Shown: positions 1 through 9,935, counted from the first letter of the stretch. The stretch is DNA of 64,000 nt from Jiulongibacter sp024742395 (GCA_965249455.1 OZ252236.1:1736001-1800000); one strand, 5' to 3'. The notes: generated by a model not told the origin, from the sequence alone. Numbers and translations: made by a program.

Positions 1-314
1 GGCATATTGGCTTAAACGAACCGGGCTGTAGTTTTGATCATTATTGCCATGTAACTAAACTGGCTCAGATGACTATTGACGTAGGTCAAAAGTATTTTAA
101 CTCTGCCACACCTTTAACAAAAGGGATAACGGTAGGCCTCAAACACCTGTTAGAAGCCAAAACAGCCATGCTCATAGCTACAGGAAAAAAGAAAGCCTCG
201 ATTATTGAGGAAACACTCAAGTCTGAAGTTTCACCGGCTGTTCCTTCTACCGTATTTCAGAAACATCAGAATGGACTGGTTTGGGTAGACGAAGAAGCGG
301 GTGAAAGAGTATAG
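1..314 (+). CDS. nagB: Glucosamine-6-phosphate deaminase, C-terminal part (5' end outside window)
   Basis: The frame is open from the window edge (first full codon at base 3) to the stop at 312-314, giving about 103 C-terminal residues. It begins HIGLNEPG, the NagB active-site segment (usually GHIGFNEPG), and continues with TKGITVGLKHLLEAK and the ending VDEEAGERV, all typical of the NagB/6-phosphogluconolactonase fold. NagB converts glucosamine-6-phosphate to fructose-6-phosphate and ammonia in amino-sugar catabolism in the cytoplasm. A later ATG at 69 would remove the active-site segment, so this is a truncated gene and not a short one. It converges on miaE with only 3 bases between the stops. 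Confidence 0.85.
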   Translation, partial: HIGLNEPGCSFDHYCHVTKLAQMTIDVGQKYFNSATPLTKGITVGLKHLLEAKTAMLIATGKKKASIIEETLKSEVSPAVPSTVFQKHQNGLVWVDEEAGERV

Positions 315-317
315 TAT

Positions 318-902
318 TTAATGTAAAGCAGCCCTGATAGGTAAGTTTTTGACTACTTCAGACTCCTGATCTACCCACCATTCCAGGCGACTGTACACTT
401 TCTCTTCTGGAAAATAATTCAGAGCCATTTTTACAAAAGTATGGCCATGCTTGGCTTCTGATACCCATAAGGTTTTGTAAAACCTGGCAATATCCGGGTC
501 CGGATGAGCATCTGCCACCATTTTAAAACGTTCGCCTCCACGGGTTTCAAATACGCTGGCTATGAGAAGATGATCAAGGAAACGCTCCTCTACACCGCTA
601 TGGCGTTTTTTCATCAGGCCTTTTATGTAAGGGTCTTCGGCTATACTGTGCTGAAGCTGAATACCACGCTTTTCCATGAGTTTATACACAGCCTCAAAAT
701 GCTGCAATTCTTCAATGCCCGTAGCTATTAGTTCCGGGATAATCTCTAATCTGTTGGGGTATTTAGCCACCAGGCTCATGTTCATGGCCGAGGCCTTACG
801 CTCACAATCAGCGTGATCTTGTAAAAATGAATCGAAATCAGCCATGACGGCATCTAACCATTCCTGACTGCTAGCCCCTTTGATATCCAGATTTAATTTC
901 AT
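318..902 (-). CDS. miaE: tRNA-(ms2io6A)-hydroxylase, MiaE family
   Basis: The protein has 194 residues if started at the ATG at 902 (MKLNLDIKG). The frame runs 35 codons further upstream, but that extension is hydrophobic and unlike the family. A ferritin-like four-helix di-iron fold is indicated by E in CERKASAMNM, the EELQHF segment (ExxH), ETRGGERF and SEAKHGHTF (ExxxH). MiaE hydroxylates the isopentenyl side chain of the modified adenosine at tRNA position 37, using O2. The short MiaE type of about 195 residues is common in Bacteroidota. It is monocistronic here and converges with nagB. Confidence 0.85.
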   Translation of the reverse strand: MKLNLDIKGASSQEWLDAVMADFDSFLQDHADCERKASAMNMSLVAKYPNRLEIIPELIATGIEELQHFEAVYKLMEKRGIQLQHSIAEDPYIKGLMKKRHSGVEERFLDHLLIASVFETRGGERFKMVADAHPDPDIARFYKTLWVSEAKHGHTFVKMALNYFPEEKVYSRLEWWVDQESEVVKNLPIRAALH

Positions 903-1088
903 GGGGCGAAGGTAAAAGAGAAATTGATGAAACTCAAAAGGCGAAATGAAGAATTGGTGAATAGCCAAAGCAAGGTAAGACACACGCTCAATAAAAAATG
1001 ATACCAATTATTGACTTACAAGTACCTGTTATCTGCTTTCTCAATAGATATTTCATAAGATATTGATACTTTAGAGGAAGTGCCGGCT

Positions 1089-3041
1089 ATGAAAAACACA
1101 TCAGTACTTTCGCTATTTATTCTAATGATACTACTTGGAGGGCACACCTCCGGGCAAGAAGCTGTAGCTCTTAAAGTGTGTGAAGACTGCCTTCAGGAGG
1201 AGTTCAGAAAGACTTTTACTGCCAGCACCGTTGCTTTACCTCCTACACATAAAGACTCCGTAAGTTTTACGCTTTCATATTCCAGTTCTAAGACTCAGAA
1301 AGCCTTGCTTTATGTAGGAGACAGTGAGTACATCAAAGTTACTTATGGAGTTAAAACCCTGAAGGCCGGTAAGTTTACTTCTAAATCTGAACTGGAGCAG
1401 CCTTTTGCCAGATACTTAATACCACTTACTTTACAATCTGGCAGAAATGATTTTCTGGTACAGATGAGCCAGAACGACCACAAATTCTTTACCGTTCAGC
1501 CCAAGCTTATTTTAGGAGCAGAAATTGAAGACGTGATACCCTTATATTACGCTCAGAATGAACCCGCCCGTTCGGCCAATCTGGTCAGCATTTTACTTCT
1601 GAGTTTATTACTGCTTTATTCCCTATACCAGGCATTGATTCTGAAAAACAGAATTTACCGAAGCTATGGGCTTTACCTTCTGTCCATCGTTCTTTTCTTA
1701 TTCCTTTTTTCTGACGAGTATTTGCAGTGGCATTTACTTTTACCCAAGCATCTGGAGTTGTACGGAGCCGTTAATATCATCCCCCAGGGAATCATTTATG
1801 TGGTGTACACTGAGTTTGGACTTGTTTTACTTGATATTAAAAAGAAGTACAAATGGATATATAAAGTAAGCCGTGTCTTTCAGATTTTGACCCTCCTGAT
1901 AACTTTCACGCATGCCGGCTATTTGATTTTCTCCGGAGGAGATCAGGCCTTTATCTTTACTTATTTCTTTAAAGTGTATGCTTTGCTGGGTATTATTAGT
2001 ACCTACATGACCTTCTATATTCTCTTTCGTATTAAGGATAACCTAAAATGGTTTTTACTGGTGGGCAGTACAATTATTGGCTGGGCTGTAGGCTATGAGA
2101 TTTTTCAGATTTTTGTGAAAGGCAGTCCTAAACCCAGAGACTTCTTCTATACGCTTCCGGGTGGGTTTATGCATTTTAGCTTTCTTGAGCTGAGTTATGT
2201 GGTAGAAAGTCTGATTTTCCTGATGGGGATCAATTTCAAAAACCTTAGAAAAGAACGGGAGAATATCGCCTTAAAAGAAAGATTAATTGAGCAGCTCAAA
2301 GAAAAAGAACAGCTGGAAAAACAGGTCAATGAATTACTCAGCCATAAGCTAAAACAAAGTGAAAAAGACCTGGCTATAGAGAAAATGATGGCGGAAGGTG
2401 AGCGAAACAAAGCCAAACTCATGGAGTCGCAATTAAGCTCGCTGCAGCTTCAGATGAATCCTCATTACTTGTTTAATTCTTTAAACTCCATCAATGATTT
2501 CATCATCTCTAAAAAGCCCGAAGAGGCCTCAGAATACCTGGCTCTTTATGCCAGAATGATGCGTAATATTTTAAAAAATTCTGAGAGGATTTTCAATACC
2601 CTGGATCAGGAATTACAGTTTTGTGAAGATTACCTAAAACTGGAGTCTCTTCGTTTTGACGACCGCTTTGAATATTCAGTCATTCGGCCAAAGCACCTTT
2701 CTACGCTGGAGAAACTGGTGCCGGGTATGATGCTACAGCCAATACTCGAAAATGCCGTTTGGCACGGAATTATGCCTCTAAAAGGTAAAGGCATTGTAAT
2801 ACTTGATGCCAGCCAAAGTTCTGAGAAGGAAGTGGTTATAGAAATCTCAGACAATGGAGGAGGCATTGAAAATCTGGGGATAACACCTCCTAATGAATCC
2901 TATGGCTTGAAAAATATCAAAGACAAAATTGATCTTCTTTTTAAATTGTATCAAAAGCAGGTTACGTTTGAAATGATTAATTTGGAGAATAAACAAGGCT
3001 TTAAAGTACGCTTTGTTTTTCCTGAAATGGACAGAGCTTAA
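1089..3041 (+). CDS. LytS-type sensor histidine kinase with 7TMR-DISM-like membrane part
   Basis: The protein has 650 residues from the ATG at 1089; a GTG nine bases upstream is in frame but the signal peptide (MKNTSVLSLFILMILLGG) fits the ATG. Order: signal peptide, extracytoplasmic beta-rich domain to about residue 155, about seven membrane segments (roughly 160-385), a coiled coil (about 390-450), then the His_kinase domain with NPHYLFNSLN near residue 457. The ATPase follows, with LQPILENAVWHG near 550 and DNGGGI near 587. The 7TMR-DISM family senses extracellular ligands, often carbohydrates. The stop overlaps the start of the next LytTR regulator by one base, so the two form a two-component pair. 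Confidence 0.88.
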   Translation: MKNTSVLSLFILMILLGGHTSGQEAVALKVCEDCLQEEFRKTFTASTVALPPTHKDSVSFTLSYSSSKTQKALLYVGDSEYIKVTYGVKTLKAGKFTSKSELEQPFARYLIPLTLQSGRNDFLVQMSQNDHKFFTVQPKLILGAEIEDVIPLYYAQNEPARSANLVSILLLSLLLLYSLYQALILKNRIYRSYGLYLLSIVLFLFLFSDEYLQWHLLLPKHLELYGAVNIIPQGIIYVVYTEFGLVLLDIKKKYKWIYKVSRVFQILTLLITFTHAGYLIFSGGDQAFIFTYFFKVYALLGIISTYMTFYILFRIKDNLKWFLLVGSTIIGWAVGYEIFQIFVKGSPKPRDFFYTLPGGFMHFSFLELSYVVESLIFLMGINFKNLRKERENIALKERLIEQLKEKEQLEKQVNELLSHKLKQSEKDLAIEKMMAEGERNKAKLMESQLSSLQLQMNPHYLFNSLNSINDFIISKKPEEASEYLALYARMMRNILKNSERIFNTLDQELQFCEDYLKLESLRFDDRFEYSVIRPKHLSTLEKLVPGMMLQPILENAVWHGIMPLKGKGIVILDASQSSEKEVVIEISDNGGGIENLGITPPNESYGLKNIKDKIDLLFKLYQKQVTFEMINLENKQGFKVRFVFPEMDRA

Positions 3042-3748
3042 TGAATTACACGGCTATCATAGTAGATGACGAGGCTCACGCTATCAGAACCTTAACCGCT
3101 CAGCTCGGCTGGGCAAAAGTTCCGGTGGAAGTCATTGGTACGGCCATGTCTGTAGCAGAAGCGGGTGATTTACTCACCCAAACCAAGCCTGATTTTATTT
3201 TTTTGGATATTAAAATGCCGGGACAAACGGGCTTTGACCTCTTCCCAATGATTGATGAAAAAGTAACGGATGTCATCTTTACAACGGCTCATGATGAATT
3301 TGCCCTCAAGGCCTTTAAACATCAGGCCTCCGGCTATTTGATGAAGCCTGTAAGCACCAAGGAACTAAAAGCTCTTTTAGAAAAATTAATAAACAGAAGA
3401 GGAGCACTTGCCGAAAACCGGCAGGATATAATTATAGAGGAGAAAGGAGGTACCTTTAAAATCCCTGCAGATTGTCTTCTTTATATTTCTGCCGAATCTG
3501 GCTATGTCATACTTCATTTTGATGACGCTTCACAGAGAACAGTTTCTAAACTTTTGAAGGATCTTCAGAATCTGTTAGCCGATAAAGGATTTGAACGCTG
3601 CCATAATAAATACCTCGTTAATATGAAGCAGGTGGTGGAACTGAAAAAGGCACGCAATGCTACACTTAAATTATCTGACGGAACAGTGCTGCCCGTAAGC
3701 AGAAGCAGGAAAACGCAGGTTTATACTCGTTTTGACGCTGTCCGCTAA
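3041..3748 (+). CDS. LytTR-family response regulator
   Basis: The 235-residue protein has an N-terminal receiver domain with the acidic pair DDE at 9-11, phospho-acceptor Asp56 in FLDIKMPG, T in FTTAHDEF, and K in YLMKPVS. A LytTR DNA-binding domain follows from about residue 135, with the characteristic FERCHNKYLVNMKQV and LSDGTVLPVSRSRK segments. Its ATG overlaps the kinase stop by one base, indicating translational coupling and a cognate pair. The next gene downstream encodes a very large secreted protein, a plausible target by analogy with the two other LytTR/secreted-protein neighbourhoods in this window. Confidence 0.92.
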   Translation: MNYTAIIVDDEAHAIRTLTAQLGWAKVPVEVIGTAMSVAEAGDLLTQTKPDFIFLDIKMPGQTGFDLFPMIDEKVTDVIFTTAHDEFALKAFKHQASGYLMKPVSTKELKALLEKLINRRGALAENRQDIIIEEKGGTFKIPADCLLYISAESGYVILHFDDASQRTVSKLLKDLQNLLADKGFERCHNKYLVNMKQVVELKKARNATLKLSDGTVLPVSRSRKTQVYTRFDAVR

Positions 3749-3848
3749 ATAGATTTTTGTTCCGGTTATTTGATTTTGGGTACCGACTGTTTTATTTGAC
3801 TACTACAGGGGCTTATTAATGCAGAAATTGAAATTAAAATTTCTGCCC

Positions 3849-6800
3849 ATGCGTAAACTGATTTTTGCCCTAAGTACACTTCTCTTTTCTCCCGCTTTGG
3901 CTCAAACCATCACCTGGGATGGTGGCAGTAGAACCCATCTATGGTCAGATGCCGGAAACTGGGATACCAATACGGTACCGTGCTCTACTTGTGATGTCAT
4001 CATCAGTAGAGACTCTGTCGTATTTGACCGGGGCGGCAGTATAAAAAGTTTAAAATTAGGAAGTACCACTGGTGCCCAGTTGACCATTCCTAAGGATATT
4101 TTATTAACTATCAGTAGCAGTTCGGCTGAAGGCCTGACTTTGTTGAATAATTCAGCTATTCACATAACCGGTTTGCTGAATATTAACTCGTCAGGGGCAG
4201 AAGGTTGTCTTTTGACTTCGGGTAAAATGCACCTGTATAAATTTGGAGTATTGACCATTGACACCGCCACAGACACCGGTTTCTTGATAGAGAATGACGG
4301 AGAATATGAATCACAATCGGGTCAAATAAATATTTTGAATTCTATGGCAGATGCACTGCAGAATTATGGGAAGGTAGTGAACAATGGTTTATTAAGTATC
4401 AATATTACCTCAGATAATGCTCTTGAAAACTTTGGTGATTTCACCAATCATAGCAGCCTAAAAGTAGAGGTTAACTCTTATTTTGGAATTCTGAATGAAG
4501 CTATTTTTGACAATCAGGGCACCCTACAAGTTAACGGCCAAAGTGCTGTACCCTTTATTAACCGTAACCTTTCTTCTCAATTCAGTAATTCGGGAGCTAT
4601 CAAATTGCTACAATCAAACACAGTGATTAGTTCTTTTAGTCATAATGCCGGCACTTTCACCAACGAAAACGATGGAAGTATTCTGGCAAACAGTTTAGGA
4701 CAATATAATTTTCATGTCTCAAGCAGATTTAATAATTACGGTGAAATAACTATCCAATCGGGCACTTCCAATTCTCTGGAGAATTACCATAACGCAGAGG
4801 GTTTTTATAATTACGGCGAAATAAACATTCAAAGCGGTAGTACTAAAGGTTTTATGAATCGGGGGAACGAAGCCGTGTTTAGAAATATGGTGGATGGGGT
4901 CCTGAATGTAGATAACTGTGCTGCTGATGCGGTGTATAATGAAGGCAAATTAGTGAATGAAGGCACCTTCACTTTGGGATTGGGTAATACCAATTTTGCA
5001 CTTTCTAACTTTTCAACTGCTGATTCGCTGATTAATTATGGCTCCATTTTTTGTCAGGCGGCCAAAGTCAGGAGCACAGGGCCCTTTTATAACATGAATG
5101 GCGGCAGTTTGGTCTTGCTTGATGAGTTGCTTATCAATTCTAAACTGGTCAATGCAGGTATAATCTCGAGTCGTTTTTCGCCTGGTCAGGGCATAAGTTT
5201 GGCCGATACGTTGGTAAACACGGGATCAGTAAGTCTCAGTGCAATGAATGAAAACGGCATTTTAAATTCAGGGGCATCTGCCCCGGGCTTCATATTAAAT
5301 CAAGGGGGAACTATCGTTGTTTCTACCGCGGGTTATTTTGGAATGCGTGGCGATATTGATGTATATAATGAAGGAATCATACGACTTTATTCTTGCGGTC
5401 TGGATGGCATCAGATTAGATCAAACGGCCAATGTGTTCTACAATAATGGAGAATTATTAATTGACGGAGCTGAGTACGGTATACAAACGAGCTTTGCTTA
5501 TGACGGAGAGTTCTTCAATGATGAAGATGGCGAAATAGTAATAAACAACTGCAGCTCAGATGCTCTTTCACTCCGTGGAGAATTGATGAATAAAGGGGCG
5601 ATGATGCTCACAGCCATTGATGGAAATGCTTTCTATACATTACTCGATACCTTGTTTAACGAAGGTCAAATTAAGATGCAAAGTATTCAAAATTTAGGTC
5701 TAAATGCCCGTGGATTCGTGAATTCGGCTTCAGGAAATGTTAGTATTGATACCACCGGAAGCTCTGCCATATCAAGCAGCTACATTCAGAATAACGGAGT
5801 GATAAACATAAGCCAGTCAGGAGCCATAGGCTTGTCGACTTTTTTTTTGGATAATAATGGCGTCCTCAACATTGTGGGTACTGCCGAAAGCGGAATCAGA
5901 CTAAACTCCGGTGACGGAATCCTTAACAATGTTCTGGGGGAGGTTAAGATAGAAAACTGTGCAGAACATGGGGTATATCTGGGTACAAGCTTCACTAATC
6001 ATGGTTCATTTGAGATAAAGGATGTAGACTCCAACGGAATGCTTCTATATGCTCTTTCTGCTGCAGATTCTGTGGTAAATTCAGGCACATTAAGCATTGC
6101 TGGCATAGGACTCACCGGAATGGCCCGCCTTGGAGGCTCCCCGGCATATATCAAAAACATGAGTGGCGGGCTTATTCGTATTGATACCGTGGGTCAGGAC
6201 GCGATATCAAGATTCTCGACTTTTACGAATGAACCCTGTGCCACTATTATAGCTGGGGGTAGAATTGGTGACATGATTAATGAGGGCCATATCATCTCTA
6301 CGGTAGATACGGTCAATAATTTTATAGAATTAACCAACAACGGGTTGTTTCAAGACCTGAAAGGTGTCATCAGAAGTATTGATGATTTTTATAATCATGG
6401 AATTTTAGTTCAGCCCATAAAAGGTAGACCCTCTGAAGGCATAAATGAGCACAATGCCATTACCGGTGCTGCCGGTATTTTTTCTAAGGATTATAGTTTT
6501 AGAGTGAACAGAGCACTGACAGGGCCTAGTGTCGGAAATTTCGATTATCTCAGTCAAACAGTGAATTTAAATGCCTCAGGCATTGCAGCTGATACGGTTT
6601 TCCTTTCTCTAGATATTTTCCCGGGTTGCGAGTACACTCTTTCAGTACCTATCTGGCAAAATGTGGACTGCCAGGGAGAGTACATAGAGGCAGATTACGA
6701 TGCTCCGGTAGGCATTACTACCACAGATTGGTTTAAACCGGGCAACTGGAGCACCGGACAGGTTCCTTATGGCTGCACCAATGTCTTTATTGATCGGGCA

Positions 6801-6914
6801 AAAACTATTATTCCTGCGGGCTCAAAAGCTAGAGTACATCATTTTGAGATTGAAAGGAGAGGGACAAATATGCTCGATATTCAGGCCGGAGCAGTCTTTG
6901 AATCGGGGGACTGA
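3849..6914 (+). CDS. Large secreted repeat protein, probably beta-helical
   Basis: The protein has 1,021 residues from the ATG at 3849, whose product starts with a good signal peptide (MRKLIFALSTLLFSPALAQ); a frame start 30 bases earlier adds a non-signal sequence. An N-terminal module (ITWDGG…LWSDAGNWDTNTVP…DVIIS) is followed by roughly 850 residues of degenerate repeats rich in N-G-x-[IL]-x-[IV], such as FNNYGEITI and NYGEINI, which suggests a parallel beta-helix. A closing module (TTDWFKPGNWSTGQVPYGCTNVFI) echoes the N-terminal one. No enzyme motif is visible. It is a likely surface or extracellular adhesin-like protein, and 34620-36620 encodes a shorter paralogue. Confidence 0.7.
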   Translation: MRKLIFALSTLLFSPALAQTITWDGGSRTHLWSDAGNWDTNTVPCSTCDVIISRDSVVFDRGGSIKSLKLGSTTGAQLTIPKDILLTISSSSAEGLTLLNNSAIHITGLLNINSSGAEGCLLTSGKMHLYKFGVLTIDTATDTGFLIENDGEYESQSGQINILNSMADALQNYGKVVNNGLLSINITSDNALENFGDFTNHSSLKVEVNSYFGILNEAIFDNQGTLQVNGQSAVPFINRNLSSQFSNSGAIKLLQSNTVISSFSHNAGTFTNENDGSILANSLGQYNFHVSSRFNNYGEITIQSGTSNSLENYHNAEGFYNYGEINIQSGSTKGFMNRGNEAVFRNMVDGVLNVDNCAADAVYNEGKLVNEGTFTLGLGNTNFALSNFSTADSLINYGSIFCQAAKVRSTGPFYNMNGGSLVLLDELLINSKLVNAGIISSRFSPGQGISLADTLVNTGSVSLSAMNENGILNSGASAPGFILNQGGTIVVSTAGYFGMRGDIDVYNEGIIRLYSCGLDGIRLDQTANVFYNNGELLIDGAEYGIQTSFAYDGEFFNDEDGEIVINNCSSDALSLRGELMNKGAMMLTAIDGNAFYTLLDTLFNEGQIKMQSIQNLGLNARGFVNSASGNVSIDTTGSSAISSSYIQNNGVINISQSGAIGLSTFFLDNNGVLNIVGTAESGIRLNSGDGILNNVLGEVKIENCAEHGVYLGTSFTNHGSFEIKDVDSNGMLLYALSAADSVVNSGTLSIAGIGLTGMARLGGSPAYIKNMSGGLIRIDTVGQDAISRFSTFTNEPCATIIAGGRIGDMINEGHIISTVDTVNNFIELTNNGLFQDLKGVIRSIDDFYNHGILVQPIKGRPSEGINEHNAITGAAGIFSKDYSFRVNRALTGPSVGNFDYLSQTVNLNASGIAADTVFLSLDIFPGCEYTLSVPIWQNVDCQGEYIEADYDAPVGITTTDWFKPGNWSTGQVPYGCTNVFIDRAKTIIPAGSKARVHHFEIERRGTNMLDIQAGAVFESGD

Positions 6915-7001
6915 TATCAGACACTCCTTGCCAAAGGCTAAACACATTCATACTCTGGGCAGTAATGATATTTTTTCTTGTGTCTTAATAAACAAAATAG
7001 C

Positions 7002-8216
7002 ATGATGAAAACTTTATTTTACACTCTTTTGATTTTTGGTGGTATCCAATTGACAACCTTTTCGCAAAGCGTAATAATTACGCCGGATGGAAATGTAGAA
7101 CAACGAGCAATGGTAGATGCCGAACTCAATATTTTCGGAAATTCGGCAGCGGTAATCAATGGCTCGGGGTTTAGAGGAACGCTGGAAAGTCCGGAACCGC
7201 CCTTAAATTCGTATTACCTTTTCAGAGTAGATGCTGCCGGCTATGATGGGTCACATTTTACCAGTCAAAGGGCAGGTATTCGCTTTATGGCCACTGAAAA
7301 TTGGTCGACTGAGAAGAACGGAACGAGCATTCGTTTTTTAACTACTGCGAATAACTCTACATCAGTGGGAATTAAAATGACCTTAAATGACAAAGGGTAT
7401 TTGGGTATTGGAAATTTTGGTAATTTAAGCATTCCGGGTATAGAGCAGAAACTACATGTAGAGGATGGGAACGCATTATTTGAGAACGTAAACCCCTTTC
7501 TTTTTTTGAGAACCACGGGAGCCGACGGAACGGGCAACGCCGGCATTACTTTTCAGAATAGCCAGAAACAGACCAAGGCCGTCATTAACTATAATCATCC
7601 TGATGACGCCATTCGAATAGTTAACGGGAGCTCTACCACCGATGGTATATATGTTGCTAATGGTAACATGGTGGGAGTGGGACAGAATACACCTGCAGGT
7701 AAGCTACATGTAAAATCAAACAGCCAGATAAGTCAGCCTCAATTGCTTATTGAAGAAGATAACAGCAGCGATTACGGAAGAATAAATTTCAACAATTCAG
7801 GCTCTGCTGCCTATTGGGCTTTGGCTGGAAAGACAGACGGAGCAGAGGCCAATGCCAGATTCAATATTTACAGTTCGCATTTTGGGAATGTAGCTACGTT
7901 TTATGGTGATGGAAATACCCGGCTGGCAGGGTACACCCAGCTGGGAAGCTCCGCTCCTAAAGTTAAATTACAAAAGCTGACGGGCACGACATCGGGTTCT
8001 TCTACCACCTCTATTGCACATGGCAGCAGCATAGGCAAAGTGCTGGATGCCAGGGTGTATGTTTACTTTAATTCATCTTTAAAAATTCCGGCCAATCATT
8101 CTTCCTCGGTTTTTTCTTACGATGTTCAGATAAACAACAGCGATATCGATTTAGTGAATGTACCAGCCAATCTGCAAAACAAAGCATATGAGGTAGTATT
8201 GACCATTGAAGAATAA
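7002..8216 (+). CDS. Secreted hypothetical protein with phage-tail-like repeats
   Basis: The protein has 404 residues with a signal peptide (MKTLFYTLLIFGGIQLTTFSQS). The ATG at 7002 gives this leader directly; a frame start 24 bases earlier does not improve it. The body contains segments such as YLGIGNFGNLSIPGIEQKLHVEDGNA and VGVGQNTPAGKLHVKSN. This 'GIG…P…KLHV' pattern is common in Bacteroidota secreted proteins that resemble tail-fibre or endosialidase-chaperone head regions. No catalytic motif or sorting tail is recognised. It lies 87 bases after the large repeat protein on the same strand and may be co-expressed with it. Function unknown. Confidence 0.65.
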   Translation: MMKTLFYTLLIFGGIQLTTFSQSVIITPDGNVEQRAMVDAELNIFGNSAAVINGSGFRGTLESPEPPLNSYYLFRVDAAGYDGSHFTSQRAGIRFMATENWSTEKNGTSIRFLTTANNSTSVGIKMTLNDKGYLGIGNFGNLSIPGIEQKLHVEDGNALFENVNPFLFLRTTGADGTGNAGITFQNSQKQTKAVINYNHPDDAIRIVNGSSTTDGIYVANGNMVGVGQNTPAGKLHVKSNSQISQPQLLIEEDNSSDYGRINFNNSGSAAYWALAGKTDGAEANARFNIYSSHFGNVATFYGDGNTRLAGYTQLGSSAPKVKLQKLTGTTSGSSTTSIAHGSSIGKVLDARVYVYFNSSLKIPANHSSSVFSYDVQINNSDIDLVNVPANLQNKAYEVVLTIEE

Positions 8217-8290
8217 GACAGTAAAATTAAAAAGTAGGAAGAACACTTATTTTCATTTTTTAATAGAGAAAACATACGGTGCTTCATCTA

Positions 8291-8863
8291 CTAATTGACT
8301 TTATCGAAAGTGGTGTTCCAGAAACGTTCCTCCTTGTAAATGTTTGATTTTGCCCTGGTCTCAACAGAAATAGACCGGCCATCCTGACTGAGTTTCCAAA
8401 CTTCTGTTATATAAACGAATTCTTGTTTCTTTATGCTTGCATGATATGGTGAGGGCATAATTAAGCTTACAGTCGATTGAATAGTCATTGTTCGTCCATC
8501 CGTTGATAACTTTGCTTTATACTTTTTTCCTCTTCCATTTCCATGATTAATCTGGCTTTCTATCCCGTTAAAGTCTAGTTTCTCCTGACTCATTGCCATC
8601 GGTGCACTTGGACTGGGGTTTGGTACCTTGATGATTAGAAAGTCGGCCTGTTCTTCTATTTTCAAGGTTTTAGTTAACATATGATCTCCTTCGTCAAAAG
8701 AGCAAACAATATTTCCGCCCATACTTATCGACTCATTAGATAGCCATTCGCCAGAAAAGTTTCCGGAATCAATGCCACCTTTTTGTTGAGCCTGAAGGGT
8801 AGAATAAATAGCACCTGAAAAGAAAAGTGTCAGGCAGAACAGAATGTGTAAATTAATTTTCAT
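8291..8863 (-). CDS. Secreted hypothetical protein
   Basis: The 190-residue product begins with a signal peptide (MKINLHILFCLTLFFSGAIYSTLQAQ). The rest is beta-rich with lipocalin-like rhythm (GNFSGEWLSNES…, KLSTDGRTMTIQS, WKLSQDGRSISVETRAKS), resembling small Bacteroidota proteins that report a 'GxW' strand near the mature N-terminus. I do not recognise the family. The gene is divergent from the membrane-bound winged-helix regulator at 9039, which makes it a candidate target of that regulator. Nothing indicates an enzyme. Confidence 0.55.
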   Translation of the reverse strand: MKINLHILFCLTLFFSGAIYSTLQAQQKGGIDSGNFSGEWLSNESISMGGNIVCSFDEGDHMLTKTLKIEEQADFLIIKVPNPSPSAPMAMSQEKLDFNGIESQINHGNGRGKKYKAKLSTDGRTMTIQSTVSLIMPSPYHASIKKQEFVYITEVWKLSQDGRSISVETRAKSNIYKEERFWNTTFDKVN

Positions 8864-8956
8864 TGGTGTTTTTTAATAGTGTTGAAAGCGTATGATTTAC
8901 CCTTTGGTCTCGGATCAAATCTGAATGGTTTAATATCCTTTCGGAATAATATGAAG

Positions 8957-8964
8957 CAAAATTA
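8957..8964 (-). promoter_or_regulatory. Possible -7 box for the 8863 gene
   Basis: On the minus strand the bases read TAATTTTG, a match to the Bacteroidota -7 element TAnnTTTG, about 90 bases upstream of the ATG at 8863. No matching -33 TTG lies 19 bases away, so the support is limited. Confidence 0.3.
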
Positions 8965-9038
8965 CTTTCATATTTCTCGGATTGAGGGGTTTGGATTGTA
9001 AATAAAATTGTAAACTTTGTAAATAAACTATTGACAAT

Positions 9039-9935
9039 ATGCGTGTTAAAAGAAAATTCCTGCCTGTAAAACTTAAGCATCTTGGAGGACTCCTAACACT
9101 CGTATTTATATCGGCTATCTGCTTGGCTTTCAGCATGAACAGCAGCGATGACTTTGACTTTGCCAGAAGAGAAGTCCTGCTTCGCCGAATTGGACATGAA
9201 ATACTTCTTCAGTCTGGTGACAGGACCTCTCGGGTACTTCCGGTAAAAAAACTCGCAGAAAATGAATTTCAGATAAGTTTTGAGCAGGCATTTTCTTTTC
9301 AACCCGACTCCCTGGTAAACACTATTCAGGGTTTATTAGGAAAAGAACAGATAGCAGGAGATTATGTGGTGAATGTAGTGAACTGTTCAACTGCCAGCGT
9401 AGCTTATGGTTTTGCCATTTCAAAAAATAAGAAAGATGATATAGTAGCCTGTATAGGAAGAAACCAGCCAAAGGGATGTTACATGATTAACATCAAATTT
9501 AAACCTACGGGTATAGCTAGCACAAAAAATCGGGTCTTTTTGGGCACTTCGCTAATTACCTTGGTATTTATTGGTTTTATTTTTTTGAGATCTGCCAAAC
9601 CGAAAAAAATTAAAGCTGACAGTTCAGAGAAAGGTATACTCACTTTAGGGACAATGTCATTAAATCCAGAGTCTCGTATGTTGATCCTCAATGGGGATTC
9701 CATTGAATTAACCCGAACTGAAACCCGCTTATTACATATTTTCGCATTGTCTCCTAACGAGCTAATAGAGCGAGACCGACTGCAAAAAGAGATATGGGAA
9801 GATGATGGGGTCATAGTAGGCCGAAGTCTCGACATGTTCATTTCAAAATTGAGGAAAAAGCTAAAGTCTGATCCGAACATAAAAATTGTAGTCAAACGCG
9901 GCAAGGGGTATATTCTTGAAATAAATACCCAATAG
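9039..9935 (+). CDS. Membrane-bound winged-helix transcriptional regulator (C-terminal wHTH)
   Basis: The 298-residue product has two predicted membrane segments (about 14-33 and 166-183) enclosing an extracytoplasmic domain of about 130 residues. An OmpR/PhoB-type winged helix follows from about 200 to 296 (SIELTRTETRLLHIFALSPNELIERDRLQKEIW…GRSLDMFISKLRKKL…VKRGKGYIL). No receiver domain is present. The layout is a ToxR-like one-component regulator turned around, because ToxR carries its winged helix at the N-terminus. The extracytoplasmic part has three cysteines (C116, C138, C147), which could allow redox or disulfide sensing. It is divergent from the secreted protein at 8863. Ligand and targets are unknown. 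Confidence 0.75.
   Translation: MRVKRKFLPVKLKHLGGLLTLVFISAICLAFSMNSSDDFDFARREVLLRRIGHEILLQSGDRTSRVLPVKKLAENEFQISFEQAFSFQPDSLVNTIQGLLGKEQIAGDYVVNVVNCSTASVAYGFAISKNKKDDIVACIGRNQPKGCYMINIKFKPTGIASTKNRVFLGTSLITLVFIGFIFLRSAKPKKIKADSSEKGILTLGTMSLNPESRMLILNGDSIELTRTETRLLHIFALSPNELIERDRLQKEIWEDDGVIVGRSLDMFISKLRKKLKSDPNIKIVVKRGKGYILEINTQ

Noticed and set aside
504..731. Open frame on the plus strand inside miaE
   Set aside because: Shadow of the MiaE frame: it lies wholly inside a well-supported gene and shows no family-like sequence.
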